A model generated the notes under the pieces. It searched no databases and was not told where the DNA came from. It was given only the letters and a program-made list of their open reading frames with translations. DNA of 64,000 nt, from the NCBI GenBank assembly GCA_958298945.1, contig OY282608.1:11633933-11697932 (forward strand), given 5' to 3'. Below are positions 1 to 11,780 of this stretch, in pieces. The position numbers were made by a program, and so were the translations under genes. Origin of the DNA: Atherix ibis. Lineage: Eukaryota; Arthropoda; Insecta; Diptera; Athericidae. The stretch's first letter is position 1. Every line of letters starts with the position of its first letter.

Positions 1-395
1 TTGTTGGTTTGTTGGTTTGTTGGTTTGTTGGTATGTTGGTTTGTGCATTTGTTGGTTTGTTGGTTTGTTGCTTGTTTTGTTTGTTTGTTGGTTTGTTGGT
101 TTGTTGGTTGTTGGTTTGTTGGTTTGTTGGCTTATTGGCTTGTTGGTTTGTTGGTTTGTTGGTTTGTTGTTTTGTTGGTTTGTTGGTTTGTTGGTTTGTT
201 TGTTTGTTGGTTTGTTGGTTTGTTGGTTTGTTGGTTTGTTGGTATGTTGGTTTGTGCATTTGTTGGTTTGTTGGGTGTTTGGTTTGTTGGTTTGTTGGTT
301 TGTTGGTTTGTTGGTTTGTTGGTTTGTTGGCTTATTGGCTTGTTGGTTTGTTGGTTTGTTCGTTTGTTGGTTTGTTGTTTTGTTGAATTGTTGGC
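1..395. repeat. Partial HOR copy at the left edge with a 211-bp internal duplication
   Basis: The rare marker GGTATGTTGGTTTGTGCATT occurs at 30 and again at 241, an offset of 211 bp, so the left edge holds a local duplication. The last part before 396 resembles the end of the 3.04-kb unit that lies before 3345 and before 6382. This is therefore probably the tail of an earlier HOR copy, joined to a different cassette upstream. Confidence 0.7.
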
Positions 396-3344
396 TTGTT
401 GGTTTGGTATTTTGTTGGCTTGTTGGTTTGTTGGTTTTTTGGTTTGTTGGTTTGTGGGTTTGTTGGTTTGTTGGTTTGTTGGTTTGTTGGTTTGTTGGTT
501 TGTTGGTTTGTTGGTTTGTTGGTTTGCTGGTTTGTTGGCTTGTTGGTTTGTTGGTTTGTTAGTTTATTTGTGTGTTTGTTTGTTGGCTTGTTGGCTTGTT
601 GGTTTGTTGATTTGCCGGTTTGTTAGTTTGTTTCTTTGTTCGTTTTTTGGTTTGTTGGCTTATTCGTTTGTTGGTTTGTTGGTTACATGGTTTGTTGGTT
701 TGTTGGTTTGTTGGTTTGTTGGTTTGTTGGCTTGTTGGTTTTTTGGTTTGTTGGTTTGTTGGTTTGTTGGTTTGTTGGCTTGTTGGCTTGTTGGTTTGTT
801 GGTTTGTTGGCTTGCTGGCTTGTTGGGTTGTTGGTTTGTTGACTTGTTGATTTGTTGGTTTGTTGGCTTGTTGGTTTTGTTGGCTTGTTGGTTTGTTGGT
901 TTGTTGGTTTGTTGGTTTGTTTCTTTGTTGGTTTGTTGGTTTGTTGGTTTGTTGGTTTGTTGGTTTGTTGGTTTGTTGGTTTGTTGGTTTGTTGGCTTGT
1001 TGGTTTTTTCGTTTGTTGGTTTGTTTTTTTGTTGGTTTGTTGGTTTGTTGGTTTTGTTGGTTTGTTGGTTTGTTGGTTTGTTGGTTTGTTGGTTTGTTGG
1101 TTTGTTGGTTTGTTCGCTTTTTGGTTTGTTGGTTTGTTGGCTTGTTGGTTTGTTGGTTTGTTGGTTGTTTTGTTTGTTGGTTTGTTGGTTTGTTGGTTGT
1201 TGGTTTGTTGGTTTGTTGGCTTATTGGCTTGTTGGTTTGTTGGTTTGTTGGTTTGTTGTTTTGTTGGATTGTTGGCTTGTTGGTTTGTTGGTTTGTTGGC
1301 TTGTTGGTTTGTTGGTTTTTTTAGTTTGTTGGTTTGTTAGTTTGTTGGTTTGTTGGTTTGTTGGTTTGTTGGTTTGTTTGTTTGTTGGCTTGTTGGTTTG
1401 TTGGTTTGTTGGTTTGTTGGTTTGTTGGTTTGTTGTTTTGTTGGTTTGTTGGCTTGTTGGTTTGTTGGTTTGTTAGTTTGTTTGGGTGTTGGTTTGTTGG
1501 TTTGTTGGTTTGTTGGTTTGTTGCTTTGTTCGTTTTTTGGTTTGTTGGCTTGTTGGTTTGTCCGTTTGTTGGTTTGTTGGTTACTTGGTTAATTGGTTTG
1601 TTGGTTTGTTGGTTTGTTCGTTTGTTCGTTTGTTGGTTTGTTGGTTTGTTCGGTTGTTGGTTTGTTGGTTTGTTGGTTTGTTGGCTTGTTGGCTTGTTGG
1701 CTTGTTGGTTTGTTGGTTTCTTGACTTGTTGGTTTGTTGGTTTGTTGGTTTTGTTGGCTTGTTGGTTGGTTGGTTTGTTTGTTTGTTGGCTTGTTGGCTT
1801 GTTGGTTTGTTGGTTTGTTGACTTTTTGGTTTGTTGGCTTGTTGGTTTGTTGGTTTGTTGACTTGTTGACTTGTTGGTTTGTTGGTTTGTTGGCTTGTTG
1901 GTTTTGTTGGCTTGTTGATTTGTTGGTTTGTTGGTTTGTTGGTTTGTTGGTTTGTTGGTTTGTTGGTTTGTTGGCTTGTTGGTTTCTTGGTTTGTTAGTT
2001 TGTTGGCTTGTTGGTTTCTTGGTTTGTTAGTTTGTTTGTGTGTTGGTTTGTTGGTTTGTTGGTTTGTTGGTTTTTTGCTTTGTTCGTTTTTTGGTTTGTT
2101 GGCTTGTTGGTTTGTTCGTTTGTTGGTTTGTTGGTTTGTTCGTTTGTTGGTTTGTTGGTTTGTTCGTTTGTTGGTTTGTTGATTTGTTGGTTTGTTGGCT
2201 TGTTGGCTTGTTGGTTTGTTGGTTTGTTGACTTGTTGACTTGTTGGGTTGTTGGTTTGTTGGTTTGTTGGTTTGTTGGTTTGTTGGTTTGTTTCTTTGTT
2301 GGTTTGTTGGTTTGTTGGTTTGTTGGTTTGTTGGTTTGTTGGTTTGTTGGTTTGTTGGCTTGTTGGTTTTTTGGTTTGTTGGTTTGTTGGTTTGTTGGCT
2401 TTTTGGTTTGTTGGTTTGTTGGTGTGTTGGTTTGTTGGTTTGTTGGTTTGTTGGTTTGTTGGTTTGTTTGTTTGTTGGTTTGTAGGTTTGTTGGTTTGTT
2501 GGCTTGTTGGCTTGCGGGTTTGTTGGTTTGTTGGTTTGTTGGCTTGTTGGTTTGTTGGTTTTGTTGGTTTGTTTGTTTGTTGGTTTGTTGGTTTGTTGGT
2601 TTGTTGGTATGTTAGTTTGTTCGTTTGTTGGTTTGTTGGTTGTTTGGTTTGTTAATTTGTTGGTTTGTTGGTTTGTTGGTTTGTTGGTTTGTTGGTTTGT
2701 TGGCTTATTGGCTTGTTGGTTTGTTGGTTTGTTCGTTTGTTGGTTTGTTGGTTACTTGGTTTGTTGGTTTGTTGATTTGTTGGTTTGTTGGTTTGTTGGT
2801 TTGTTAGTTTGTTTGTGTGTTTGTTAGTTGGCTTGTTGGTTTGTTGGTTTGTTGCTTTGTTGGTTTGTTGGTTTGTTGACTTTTTGGTTTGTTGGTTTGT
2901 TCGTTTGTTGGTTTGTTGGTTACTTGGTTTATTGGTTTGTTGGTTTGTTGGTTTGTTCGTTTGTTGGTTTGTTGGTTTGTTCGTTTGTTGGTTTGTTGGC
3001 TTGTTGGTTTGTTGGTTTGTTGGTTTGTTGGTTTGTTGGCTTGTTGGCTTGTTGGTTTGTTGGTTTGTTGACTTTTTGGTTTGTTGGCTTGTTGGCTTGT
3101 TGGTTTGTTGACTTTTTGGTTTGTTTCTTTGTTGGTTTGTTGGTTTGTTGGTTTGTTGGTTTGTTGGTTTGTTGGTTTGTTGGTTTGTTGGTTTGTTGGT
3201 TTGTGGGTTTGTTGGCTTGTTGGTTTGTTGGTTTGTTGGTTTGTTGGTTTGTTGGTTTGTTGGTTTGTTGGTTTGTTGGCTTATTGGCTTGTTGGTTTGT
3301 TGGTTTGTTCGTTTGTTGGTTTGTTGTTTTGTTGAATTGTTGGC
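396..3344. repeat. 3-kb higher-order repeat, copy 1 (2,949 bp)
   Basis: The copy is set to begin at the marker TTGGTATTTTGTTGG, which recurs at 3345 and 6382. Its order of variant octamers matches the next copy closely. For example, 620-850 and 3569-3799 differ by one visible amino-acid-changing base when translated as a comparison tool, and 2828-3511 translates identically to 5865-6548. Between about 852 and 1486 this copy lacks 96 bp (12 units) present in copy 2, and near 2,000 it has one extra unit. Confidence 0.88.
1521..1540 (+). repeat. Conserved cassette core TTGCTTTGTTCGTTTTTTGG (example)
   Basis: This 20-bp order of variants recurs in nearly every HOR domain; further examples are 4565-4584 and 7507-7526. 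It is normally preceded by an AGTTTGTTTG unit with GTGTG or GCGTG and followed about 50 bp later by GGTTACTTGG. It is the best single landmark for aligning copies from different domains. Confidence 0.85.
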
Positions 3345-6300
3345 TTGTTGGTTTGGTATTTTGTTGGCTTGTTGGTTTGTTGGTTTTTTGGTTTGTTGGT
3401 TTGTGGGTTTGTTGGTTTGTTGGTTTGTTGGTTTGTTGGTTTGTTGGTTTGTTGGTTTGTTGGTTTGTTGGTTTGCTGGTTTGTTGGCTTGTTGGTTTGT
3501 TGGTTTGTTAGTTTATTTGTGTGTTTGTTTGTTGGCTTGTTGGCTTGTTGGTTTGTTGATTTGCCGGTTTGTTAGTTTGTTTCTTTGTTCGTTTTTTGGT
3601 TTGTTGGCTTATTCGTTTGTTGGTTTGTTGGTTACATGGTTTGTTGGTTTGTTGGTTTGTTGGTTTGTTGGTTTGTTGGCTTGTTGGTTTTTTGGTTTGT
3701 TGGTTTGTTGGTTTGTTGGTTTGTTGGCTTGTTGGCTTGTTGGTTTGTTGGTTTGTTGGCTTGCTGGCTTATTGGGTTGTTGGTTTGTTGACTTGTTGAT
3801 TTGTTGGTTTGTTGGCTTGTTGGTTTTGTTGGCTTGTTGGTTTGTTGGTTTGTTGGTTTGTTGGTTTGTTTCTTTGTTGGTTTGTTGGTTTGTTGGTTTG
3901 TTGGTTTGTTGGTGTGTTGGTTTGTTGGTTTGTTGGTTTGTTGGTTTGTTGGCTTGTTGGTTTTTTCGTTTGTTGGTTTGTTTTTTTGTTGGTTTGTTGG
4001 TTTTGTTGGTTTGTTGGTTTGTTGGTTTGTTGGTTTGTTGGTTTGTTGGTTTGTTTCTTTGTTGGTTTGTTGGTTTGTTGGTTTGTTGGTTTGTTGGTTT
4101 GTTGGTTTGTTGGTTGTTGGTTTGTTGGCTTGTTGGTTTTTTCGTTTGTTGGTTTGTTTTTTTGTTGGTTTGTTGGTTTGTTGGTTTTGTTGGTTTGTTG
4201 GTTTGTTGGTTTGTTGGTTTGTTGGTTTGTTGGTTTGTTGGTTTGTTCGCTTTTTGGTTTGTTGGTTTGTTGGCTTGTTGGTTTGTTGGTTTGTTGGTTG
4301 TTTTGTTTGTTGGTTTGTTGGTTTGTTGGTTGTTGGTTTGTTGGTTTGTTGGCTTATTGGCTTGTTGGTTTGTTGGTTTGTTGGTTTGTTGTTTTGTTGG
4401 ATTGTTGGCTTGTTGGTTTGTTGGTTTGTTGGCTTGTTGGTTTGTTGGTTTTTTTAGTTTGTTGGTTTGTTAGTTTGTTGGTTTGTTGGTTTGTTGGCTT
4501 GTTGGTTTGTTGGTTTGTTAGTTTGTTTGGGTGTTGGTTTGTTGGTTTGTTGGTTTGTTGGTTTGTTGCTTTGTTCGTTTTTTGGTTTGTTGGCTTGTTG
4601 GTTTGTCCGTTTGTTGGTTTGTTGGTTACTTGGTTAATTGGTTTGTTGGTTTGTTGGTTTGTTCGTTTGTTCGTTTGTTGGTTTGTTGGTTTGTTCGGTT
4701 GTTGGTTTGTTGGTTTGTTGGTTTGTTGGCTTGTTGGCTTGTTGGCTTGTTGGTTTGTTGGTTTCTTGACTTGTTGGTTTGTTGGTTTGTTGGTTTTGTT
4801 GGCTTGTTGGTTGGTTGGTTTGTTTGTTTGTTGGCTTGTTGGCTTGTTGGTTTGTTGGTTTGTTGACTTTTTGGTTTGTTGGCTTGTTGGTTTGTTGGTT
4901 TGTTGACTTGTTGACTTGTTGGTTTGTTGGTTTGTTGGCTTGTTGGTTTTGTTGGCTTGTTGATTTGTTGGTTTGTTGGTTTGTTGGTTTGTTGGTTTGT
5001 TGGTTTGTTGGCTTGTTGGTTTCTTGGTTTGTTAGTTTGTTGGCTTGTTGGTTTCTTGGTTTGTTAGTTTGTTTGTGTGTTGGTTTGTTGGTTTGTTGGT
5101 TTGTTGGTTTTTTGCTTTGTTCGTTTTTTGGTTTGTTGGCTTGTTGGTTTGTTCGTTTGTTGGTTTGTTGGTTTGTTCGTTTGTTGGTTTGTTGGTTTGT
5201 TCGTTTGTTGGTTTGTTGATTTGTTGGTTTGTTGGCTTGTTGGCTTGTTGGTTTGTTGGTTTGTTGACTTGTTGACTTGTTGGGTTGTTGGTTTGTTGGT
5301 TTGTTGGTTTGTTGGTTTGTTGGTTTGTTTCTTTGTTGGTTTGTTGGTTTGTTGGTTTGTTGGTTTGTTGGTTTGTTGGTTTGTTGGTTTGTTGGCTTGT
5401 TGGTTTTTTGGTTTGTTGGTTTGTTGGTTTGTTGGCTTTTTGGTTTGTTGGTTTGTTGGTGTGTTGGTTTGTTGGTTTGTTGGTTTGTTGGTTTGTTGGT
5501 TTGTTTGTTTGTTGGTTTGTAGGTTTGTTGGTTTGTTGGCTTGTTGGCTTGCGGGTTTGTTGGTTTGTTGGTTTGTTGGCTTGTTGGTTTGTTGGTTTTG
5601 TTGGTTTGTTTGTTTGTTGGTTTGTTGGTTTGTTGGTTTGTTGGTATGTTAGTTTGTTCGTTTGTTGGTTTGTTGGTTGTTTGGTTTGTTAATTTGTTGG
5701 TTTGTTGGTTTGTTGGTTTGTTGGTTTGTTGGTTTGTTGGCTTATTGGCTTGTTGGTTTGTTGGTTTGTTCGTTTGTTGGTTTGTTGGTTACTTGGTTTG
5801 TTGGTTTGTTGATTTGTTGGTTTGTTGGTTTGTTGGTTTGTTAGTTTGTTTGTGTGTTTGTTAGTTGGCTTGTTGGTTTGTTGGTTTGTTGCTTTGTTGG
5901 TTTGTTGGTTTGTTGACTTTTTGGTTTGTTGGTTTGTTCGTTTGTTGGTTTGTTGGTTACTTGGTTTATTGGTTTGTTGGTTTGTTGGTTTGTTCGTTTG
6001 TTGGTTTGTTGGTTTGTTCGTTTGTTGGTTTGTTGGCTTGTTGGTTTGTTGGTTTGTTGGTTTGTTGGTTTGTTGGCTTGTTGGCTTGTTGGTTTGTTGG
6101 TTTGTTGACTTTTTGGTTTGTTGGCTTGTTGGCTTGTTGGTTTGTTGACTTTTTGGTTTGTTTCTTTGTTGGTTTGTTGGTTTGTTGGTTTGTTGGTTTG
6201 TTGGTTTGTTGGTTTGTTGGTTTGTTGGTTTGTTGGTTTGTGGGTTTGTTGGCTTGTTGGTTTGTTGGTTTGTTGGTTTGTTGGTTTGTTGGTTTGTTGG

Positions 6301-6381
6301 TTTGTTGGTTTGTTGGCTTATTGGCTTGTTGGTTTGTTGGTTTGTTCGTTTGTTGGTTTGTTGTTTTGTTGAATTGTTGGC
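3345..6381. repeat. 3-kb higher-order repeat, copy 2 (3,037 bp)
   Basis: This is the full-length reference copy. Landmarks in its second half lie 3,037 bp downstream of those in copy 1 (2008 to 5045, 2040 to 5077, 2785 to 5822, 3081 to 6118). Landmarks in its first half lie 3,037 bp upstream of those in copy 3 (3569 to 6606, 3801 to 6838). Near-identity over 3 kb of simple repeat implies a recent duplication or gene-conversion-like homogenisation. Confidence 0.9.
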
Positions 6382-9300
6382 TTGTTGGTTTGGTATTTTG
6401 TTGGCTTGTTGGTTTGTTGGTTTTTTGGTTTGTTGGTTTGTGGGTTTGTTGGTTTGTTGGTTTGTTGGTTTGTTGGTTTGTTGGTTTGTTGGTTTGTTGG
6501 TTTGTTGGTTTGCTGGTTTGTTGGCTTGTTGGTTTGTTGGTTTGTTAGTTTATTTGTGTGTTTGTTTGTTGGCTTGTTGGCTTGTTGGTTTGTTGATTTG
6601 CCGGTTTGTTAGTTTGTTTCTTTGTTCGTTTTTTGGTTTGTTGGCTTATTCGTTTGTTGGTTTGTTGGTTACATGGTTTGTTGGTTTGTTGGTTTGTTGG
6701 TTTGTTGGTTTGTTGGCTTGTTGGTTTTTTGGTTTGTTGGTTTGTTGGTTTGTTGGTTTGTTGGCTTGTTGGCTTGTTGGTTTGTTGGTTTGTTGGCTTG
6801 CTGGCTTATTGGGTTGTTGGTTTGTTGACTTGTTGATTTGTTGGTTTGTTGGCTTGTTGGTTTTGTTGGCTTGTTGGTTTGTTGGTTTGTTGGTTTGTTG
6901 GTTTGTTTCTTTGTTGGTTTGTTGGTTTGTTGGTTTGTTGGTTTGTTGGTGTGTTGGTTTGTTGGTTTGTTGGTTTGTTGGTTTGTTGGCTTGTTGGTTT
7001 TTTCGTTTGTTGGTTTGTTTTTTTGTTGGTTTGTTGGTTTTGTTGGTTTGTTGGTTTGTTGGTTTGTTGGTTTGTTGGTTTGTTGGTTTGTTGGTTTGTT
7101 CGCTTTTTGGTTTGTTGGTTTGTTGGTTTGTTGGCTTGTTGGTTTGTTGGTTTGTTGGTTGTTTTGTTTGTTGGTTTGTTGGTTTGTTGGTTGTTGGTTT
7201 GTTGGTTTGTTGGCTTATTGGCTTGTTGGTTTGTTGGTTTGTTGGTTTGTTGTTTTGTTGGATTTTTGGCTTGTTGGTTTGTTGGTTTGTTGGCTTGTTG
7301 GTTTGTTGGTTTTTTTAGTTTGTTGGTTTGTTAGTTTGTTGGTTTGTTGGTTTGTTGGTTTGTTTGTTTGTTGGCTTGTTGGTTTGTTGGTTTGTTGGTT
7401 TGTTGGTTTGTTGGTTTGTTGTTTTGTTGGTTTGTTGGCTTGTTGGTTTGTTGGTTTGTTAGTTTGTTTGGGTGTTGGTTTGTTGGTTTGTTGGTTTGTT
7501 GGTTTGTTGCTTTGTTCGTTTTTTGGTTTGTTGGCTTGTTGGTTTGTCCGTTTGTTGGTTTGTTGGTTACTTGGTTAATTGGTTTGTTGGTTTGTTGGTT
7601 TGTTCGTTTGTTCGTTTGTTGGTTTGTTGGTTTGTTCGGTTGTTGGTTTGTTGGTTTGTTGGTTTGTTGGCTTGTTGGCTTGTTGGCTTGTTGGTTTGTT
7701 GGTTTCTTGACTTGTTGGTTTGTTGGTTTTGTTGGCTTGTTGGTTGGTTGGTTTGTTTGTTTGTTGGTTTGTTGGTTTGTTTCTTTGTTGGTTTGTTGGT
7801 TTGTTGGTTTGTTGGTTTGTTGGTTTGTTGGTTTGTTGGCTTGTTGGTTTTTTGGTTTGTTGGTTTGTTGGTTTGTTGGTTTGTTGGCTTGTTGGTTTGT
7901 TGGTTTGTTGGTTTGTTGGTTTGTTGGTTTGTTGGTTTGTTGGTTTGTTGGTTTGTTGGTTTGTTGGTTTGTTGGTTTGTTGGTTTGTTGGTTTGTTGGT
8001 TTGTTGGTTTGTTCGTTTGTTGGTTTGTTGGTTTGTTGGTTTGTTGGTTTGTTGGCATGTTGGCTTGTTGGTTTGTTGGTTTGTTGACTTGTTGACTTGT
8101 TGGTTTGTTGGTTTGTTGGCTTGTTGGTTTTGTTGGCTTGTTGATTTGTTGGTTTGTTGGTTTGTTGGTTTGTTGGTTTGTTGGTTTGTTGGTTTGTTGG
8201 CTTGTTGGTTTCTTGGTTTGTTAGTTTGTTTGTGTGTTGGTTTGTTGGTTTGTTGGTTTGTTGGTTTTTTGCTTTGTTCGTTTTTTGGTTTGTTGGCTTG
8301 TTGGTTTGTTCGTTTGTTGGTTTGTTGGTTTGTTCGTTTGTTGGTTTGTTGGTTTGTTCGTTTGTTGGTTTGTTGATTTGTTGGTTTATTGGCTTGTTGG
8401 CTTGTTGGTTTGTTGGTTTGTTGACTTGTTGACTTGTTGGTTTGTTGGTTTGTTGGCTTGTTGGTTTTGTTGGGTTGTTGGTTTGTTGGTTTGTTGGTTT
8501 GTTGGTTTGTTTCTTTGTTGGTTTGTTGGTTTGTTGGTTTGTTGGTTTGTTGGTTTGTTGGTTTGTTGGTTTGTTGGCTTGTTGGTTTTTTGGTTTGTTG
8601 GTTTGTTGGTTTGTTGGCTTGTTGGTTTGTTGGTTTGTTGGTGTGTTGGTTTGTTGGTTTGTTGGTTTGTTGGTTTGTTGGTTTGTTTGTTTGTTGGTTT
8701 GTAGGTTTGTTGGTTTGTTGGCTTGTTGGCTTGCTGGTTTGTTGGTTTGTTGGTTTGTTGGCTTGTTGGTTTGTTGGTTTTGTTGGTTTGTTTGTTTGTT
8801 GGTTTGTTGGTTTGTTGGTTTGTTGGTATGTTAGTTTGTTCGTTTGTTGGTTTGTTGGTTGTTTGGTTTGTTAATTTGTTGGTTTGTTGGTTTGTTGGTT
8901 TGTTGGTTTGTTGGTTTGTTGGCTTATTGGCTTGTTGGTTTGTTGGTTTGTTCGTTTGTTGGTTTGTTGGTTACTTGGTTTGTTGGTTTGTTGATTTGTT
9001 GGTTTGTTGGTTTGTTGGTTTGTTAGTTTGTTTGTGTGTTTGTTAGTTGGCTTGTTGGTTTGTTGGTTTGTTGCTTTGTTGGTTTGTTGGTTTGTTGACT
9101 TTTTGGTTTGTTGGTTTGTTCGTTTGTTGGTTTGTTGGTTACTTGGTTTATTGGTTTGTTGGTTTGTTGGTTTGTTCGTTTGTTGGTTTGTTGGTTTGTT
9201 CGTTTGTTGGTTTGTTGGTTTGTTCGTTTGTTGGTTTGTTGGTTTGTTGGTTTGTTGGCTTGTTGGCTTGTTGGTTTGTTGGTTTGTTGACTTTTTGGTT

Positions 9301-9430
9301 TGTTGGCTTGTTGGCTTGTTGGTTTGTTGACTTTTTGGTTTGTTTCTTTGTTGGTTTGTTGGTTTGTTGGTTTGTTGGTTTGTTGGTTTGTTGGTTTGTT
9401 GGTTTGTTGGTTTGTTGGTTTGTTGGTTTG
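6382..9430. repeat. 3-kb higher-order repeat, copy 3 (rearranged)
   Basis: The copy starts at the same marker as copies 1 and 2. Its early part follows copy 2 at an offset of 3,037 bp. An internal deletion brings 4531 to 7472 (offset 2,941). A run of nearly pure octamers then appears at about 7,790-8,050, and later landmarks sit 3,182 bp downstream of copy 2 (5541 to 8723, 5822 to 9004, 6158 to 9340). Similarity to the 3-kb family fades after about 9,430. Confidence 0.82.
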
Positions 9431-10131
9431 TGGGCTTGTTGGCTTGTTGGTTTGTTGGTTTGTTGGCTTGTTGGCTTGCTGGTTTGTTGCTTTGTTGGCT
9501 TGTTGGTTTGTTCGTTTGTTGGTTTGTTGGTTTGTTCGTTTGTTCGTTTGTTGGTTTGTTGGTTTGTTGGTTTGTTGGTTTGTTGGTTGTTTGGTTTGCT
9601 GGCTTGTTGGTTTGTTGGTTTGTTCGTTTGTTGGTTAGTAGGTTTGTTGGTTTGTTGGCTTGTTGGCTTGCTGGTTTGTTGGTTTGTTGGCTTGTTGGTT
9701 TGTTGGTTTGTTGGTTTGTTGGTTTGTTGGTTGTTTGGTTTGTTAATTTGTTGGTTTGTTGGTTTGTTCGTTTGTTGGTTTGTTGGTTTGTTCGTTTGTT
9801 GGTTTGTTGGTTGTTTGGTTTGTTAATTTGTTGGTTTGTTGGTTTGTTGGTTTGTTGGTTTGTTGGCTTATTGGCTTGTTGGTTTGTTGGTTTGTTCGTT
9901 TGTTGGTTTGTTGGTTACTTGGTTTGTTGGTTTGTTGATTTGTTGGTTTGTTGGTTTGTTGGTTTGTTAGTTTGTTTGTGTGTTTGTTAGTTGGCTTGTT
10001 GGTTTGTTGGTTTGTTGGTTTGTTGGTTTGTTGGTTTGTTGGTTTGTTGCTTTGTTGGTTTGTTTGTTTGTTGGTTTGTTGGTTTGTTGGTTTGTTGGCT
10101 TGTTGGCTTGTTGGTTTGTTGGTTTGTTGAC

Positions 10132-10745
10132 TTTTTAGTTTGTTGGTTTGTTGGCTTGTTGGCTTGTTGGTTTTGTTGGCTTGTTGGTTTGTTGGTTTGT
10201 TGGTTTGTTTCATTGTTGGTTTGTTGGTTTGTTGGTTTGTTGGTTTGTTGGTTTGTTGGTTTGTTGGCTTGTTGGTTTTTTGGTTTGTTGGTTTTTTGGT
10301 TTGTTGGCTTGTTGGTTTGTTGGTTTGTTGGTATGTTGGTTTGTTCGTTTGGTGGTTTGTTGGTTACTTGGTTTATTGGTTTGTTGGTTTGTTGGTTTGT
10401 TCGTTTGTTGGTTTGTTGGTTTGTTCGTTTGTTGGTTTGTTGGTTTGTTCGTTTGTTGGTTTGTTGGTTTGTTGGTTTGTTGGCTTGTTGGCTTGTTGGT
10501 TTGTTGGTTTGTTGACTTTTTAGTTTGTTGGTTTGTTGGCTTGTTGGCTTGTTGGTTTTGTTGGCTTGTTGGTTTGTTGGTTTGTTGGTTTGTTGGTTTG
10601 TTTCTTTGTTGGTTTGTTGGTTTGTTGGTTTGTTGGTTTGTTGGTTTGTTGGTTTGTTGGTTTGTTGGTTTGTTGGTTTGTTGGTTTGTTGGCTTGTTGG
10701 TTTTTTGGTTTGTTGGTTTTTTGGTTTGTTGGCTTGTTGGTTTGT
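10132..10745. repeat. Partial tandem duplication, 385-bp offset
   Basis: The cassette that begins TTTTTAGTTTGTTGG and continues into the GGTTTTGTTGGC 9-mer unit starts near 10,132 and again near 10,517. The two copies share about 190-220 bp and then continue into different cassettes. The second copy carries TTTCTTTG where the first has TTTCATTG. The same cassette recurs near 12,690 and 18,266. Confidence 0.75.
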
Positions 10746-11770
10746 TGGTTTGTTGGTTTGTTGGTTTGTTGGTTTGTTGGCCTGTTGGTTTGTTGGTTTG
10801 TTGGGATGTTGGCTTGCTGGTTTGTTGGTTTGTTGGCTTGTTGGTTTGTTCGTTTGTTGGTTTGTTGGTTTGTTCGTTTCTTGGTTTGTTGGTTTGTTGG
10901 TTTGTTGGTTGTTTGTTTTGCTGGCTTGTTGGTTTGTTGGTTTGTTCGTTTGTTGGTTTGTAGGTTTGTTGGTTTATTGGCTTGTTGGCTTGCTGGTTTG
11001 TTGGTTTGTTAGCTTGTTGGTTTGTTGGTTTTGTTGGTTTGTTTGTTTGTTGGTTTGTTGGTTTGTTGGTTTGTTGGTATGTTGGTTTGTTCGTTTGGTG
11101 GTTTGTTGGTTTGTTGGTTTGTTGGTTTGTTGGCTTGTTGGCTTGCTGGTTTGTTGGTTTGTTGGCTTGTTGGTTTGTTCGTTTGTTGGTTTGTTGGTTT
11201 GTTCGTTTGTTCGTTTGTTCGTTTGTTCGTTTGTTGGTTTGTTGGTTTGTTGGTTTGTTGGTTGTTTAGTTTGTTGGTTTTTTGGTTTGTTGGCTTTTTG
11301 GTTTGTTGGTTTGTTGGCTTGTTGGTTTGTTGGTTAGTTGGTTTGTTGGTTTGTTTGTTTGTTGGTTTGTTGGTTTGTTGGTTTGTTGGTTTGTTGGTGT
11401 GTTGGTTTGTTGGTTTGTTGGTTTGTTGGCTTGTTGGTTTTTTGGTTTGTTGGTTTGTTGGTTTGTTGGTTTGTTGGTTTGTTGGTTTGTTGGTTTGTTG
11501 GTTTGTTGGTTTGTTGGTTTGTTGGCTTGTTGGCTTGTTGGGTTGTTGGTTTGTTGACTTGTTGGTTTGTTGGTTTGTTGGCTTGTTGGTTTTGTTGGCT
11601 TGTTGGTTTGTTGGTTTGTTGGTTTGTTTCTTTGTTGGTTTGTTGGTTTGTTGGTTTGTTGGTTTGTTGGTTTGTTGGTTTGTTGGTTTGTTGGTTTGTT
11701 GGTTTGTTGGTTTGTTGGTTTGTTGGTTTGTTGGTTTGTTGGCTTGTTGGTTTTTTGGTTTGTTGTTTTG

Positions 11771-11780
11771 TTTTATTTTG
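11771..11780 (+). repeat. Rare marker TTTTATTTTG (copy 1)
   Basis: This decamer is an unusual interruption of the octamer pattern and is seen three times in the window. It tags a cassette shared between the 2.16-kb domain and the 19-21 kb region. Confidence 0.8.

Noticed and set aside
7567..8058. Minus-strand open frame of 163 codons, rich in Thr, Asn, Gln, Lys and Pro, resembling a low-complexity surface protein
   Set aside because: The - strand unit ACCAACAA has no T and so no stop codons. The frame ends only where variant bases add T, and several similar frames occur elsewhere for the same reason.
11771..11780. TTTTATTTTG as a TATA-like promoter or AT-rich origin element
   Set aside because: It is a 10-bp variation in simple repeat, with no second promoter element and no transcript unit beside it. 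It is better explained as a copied mutation.
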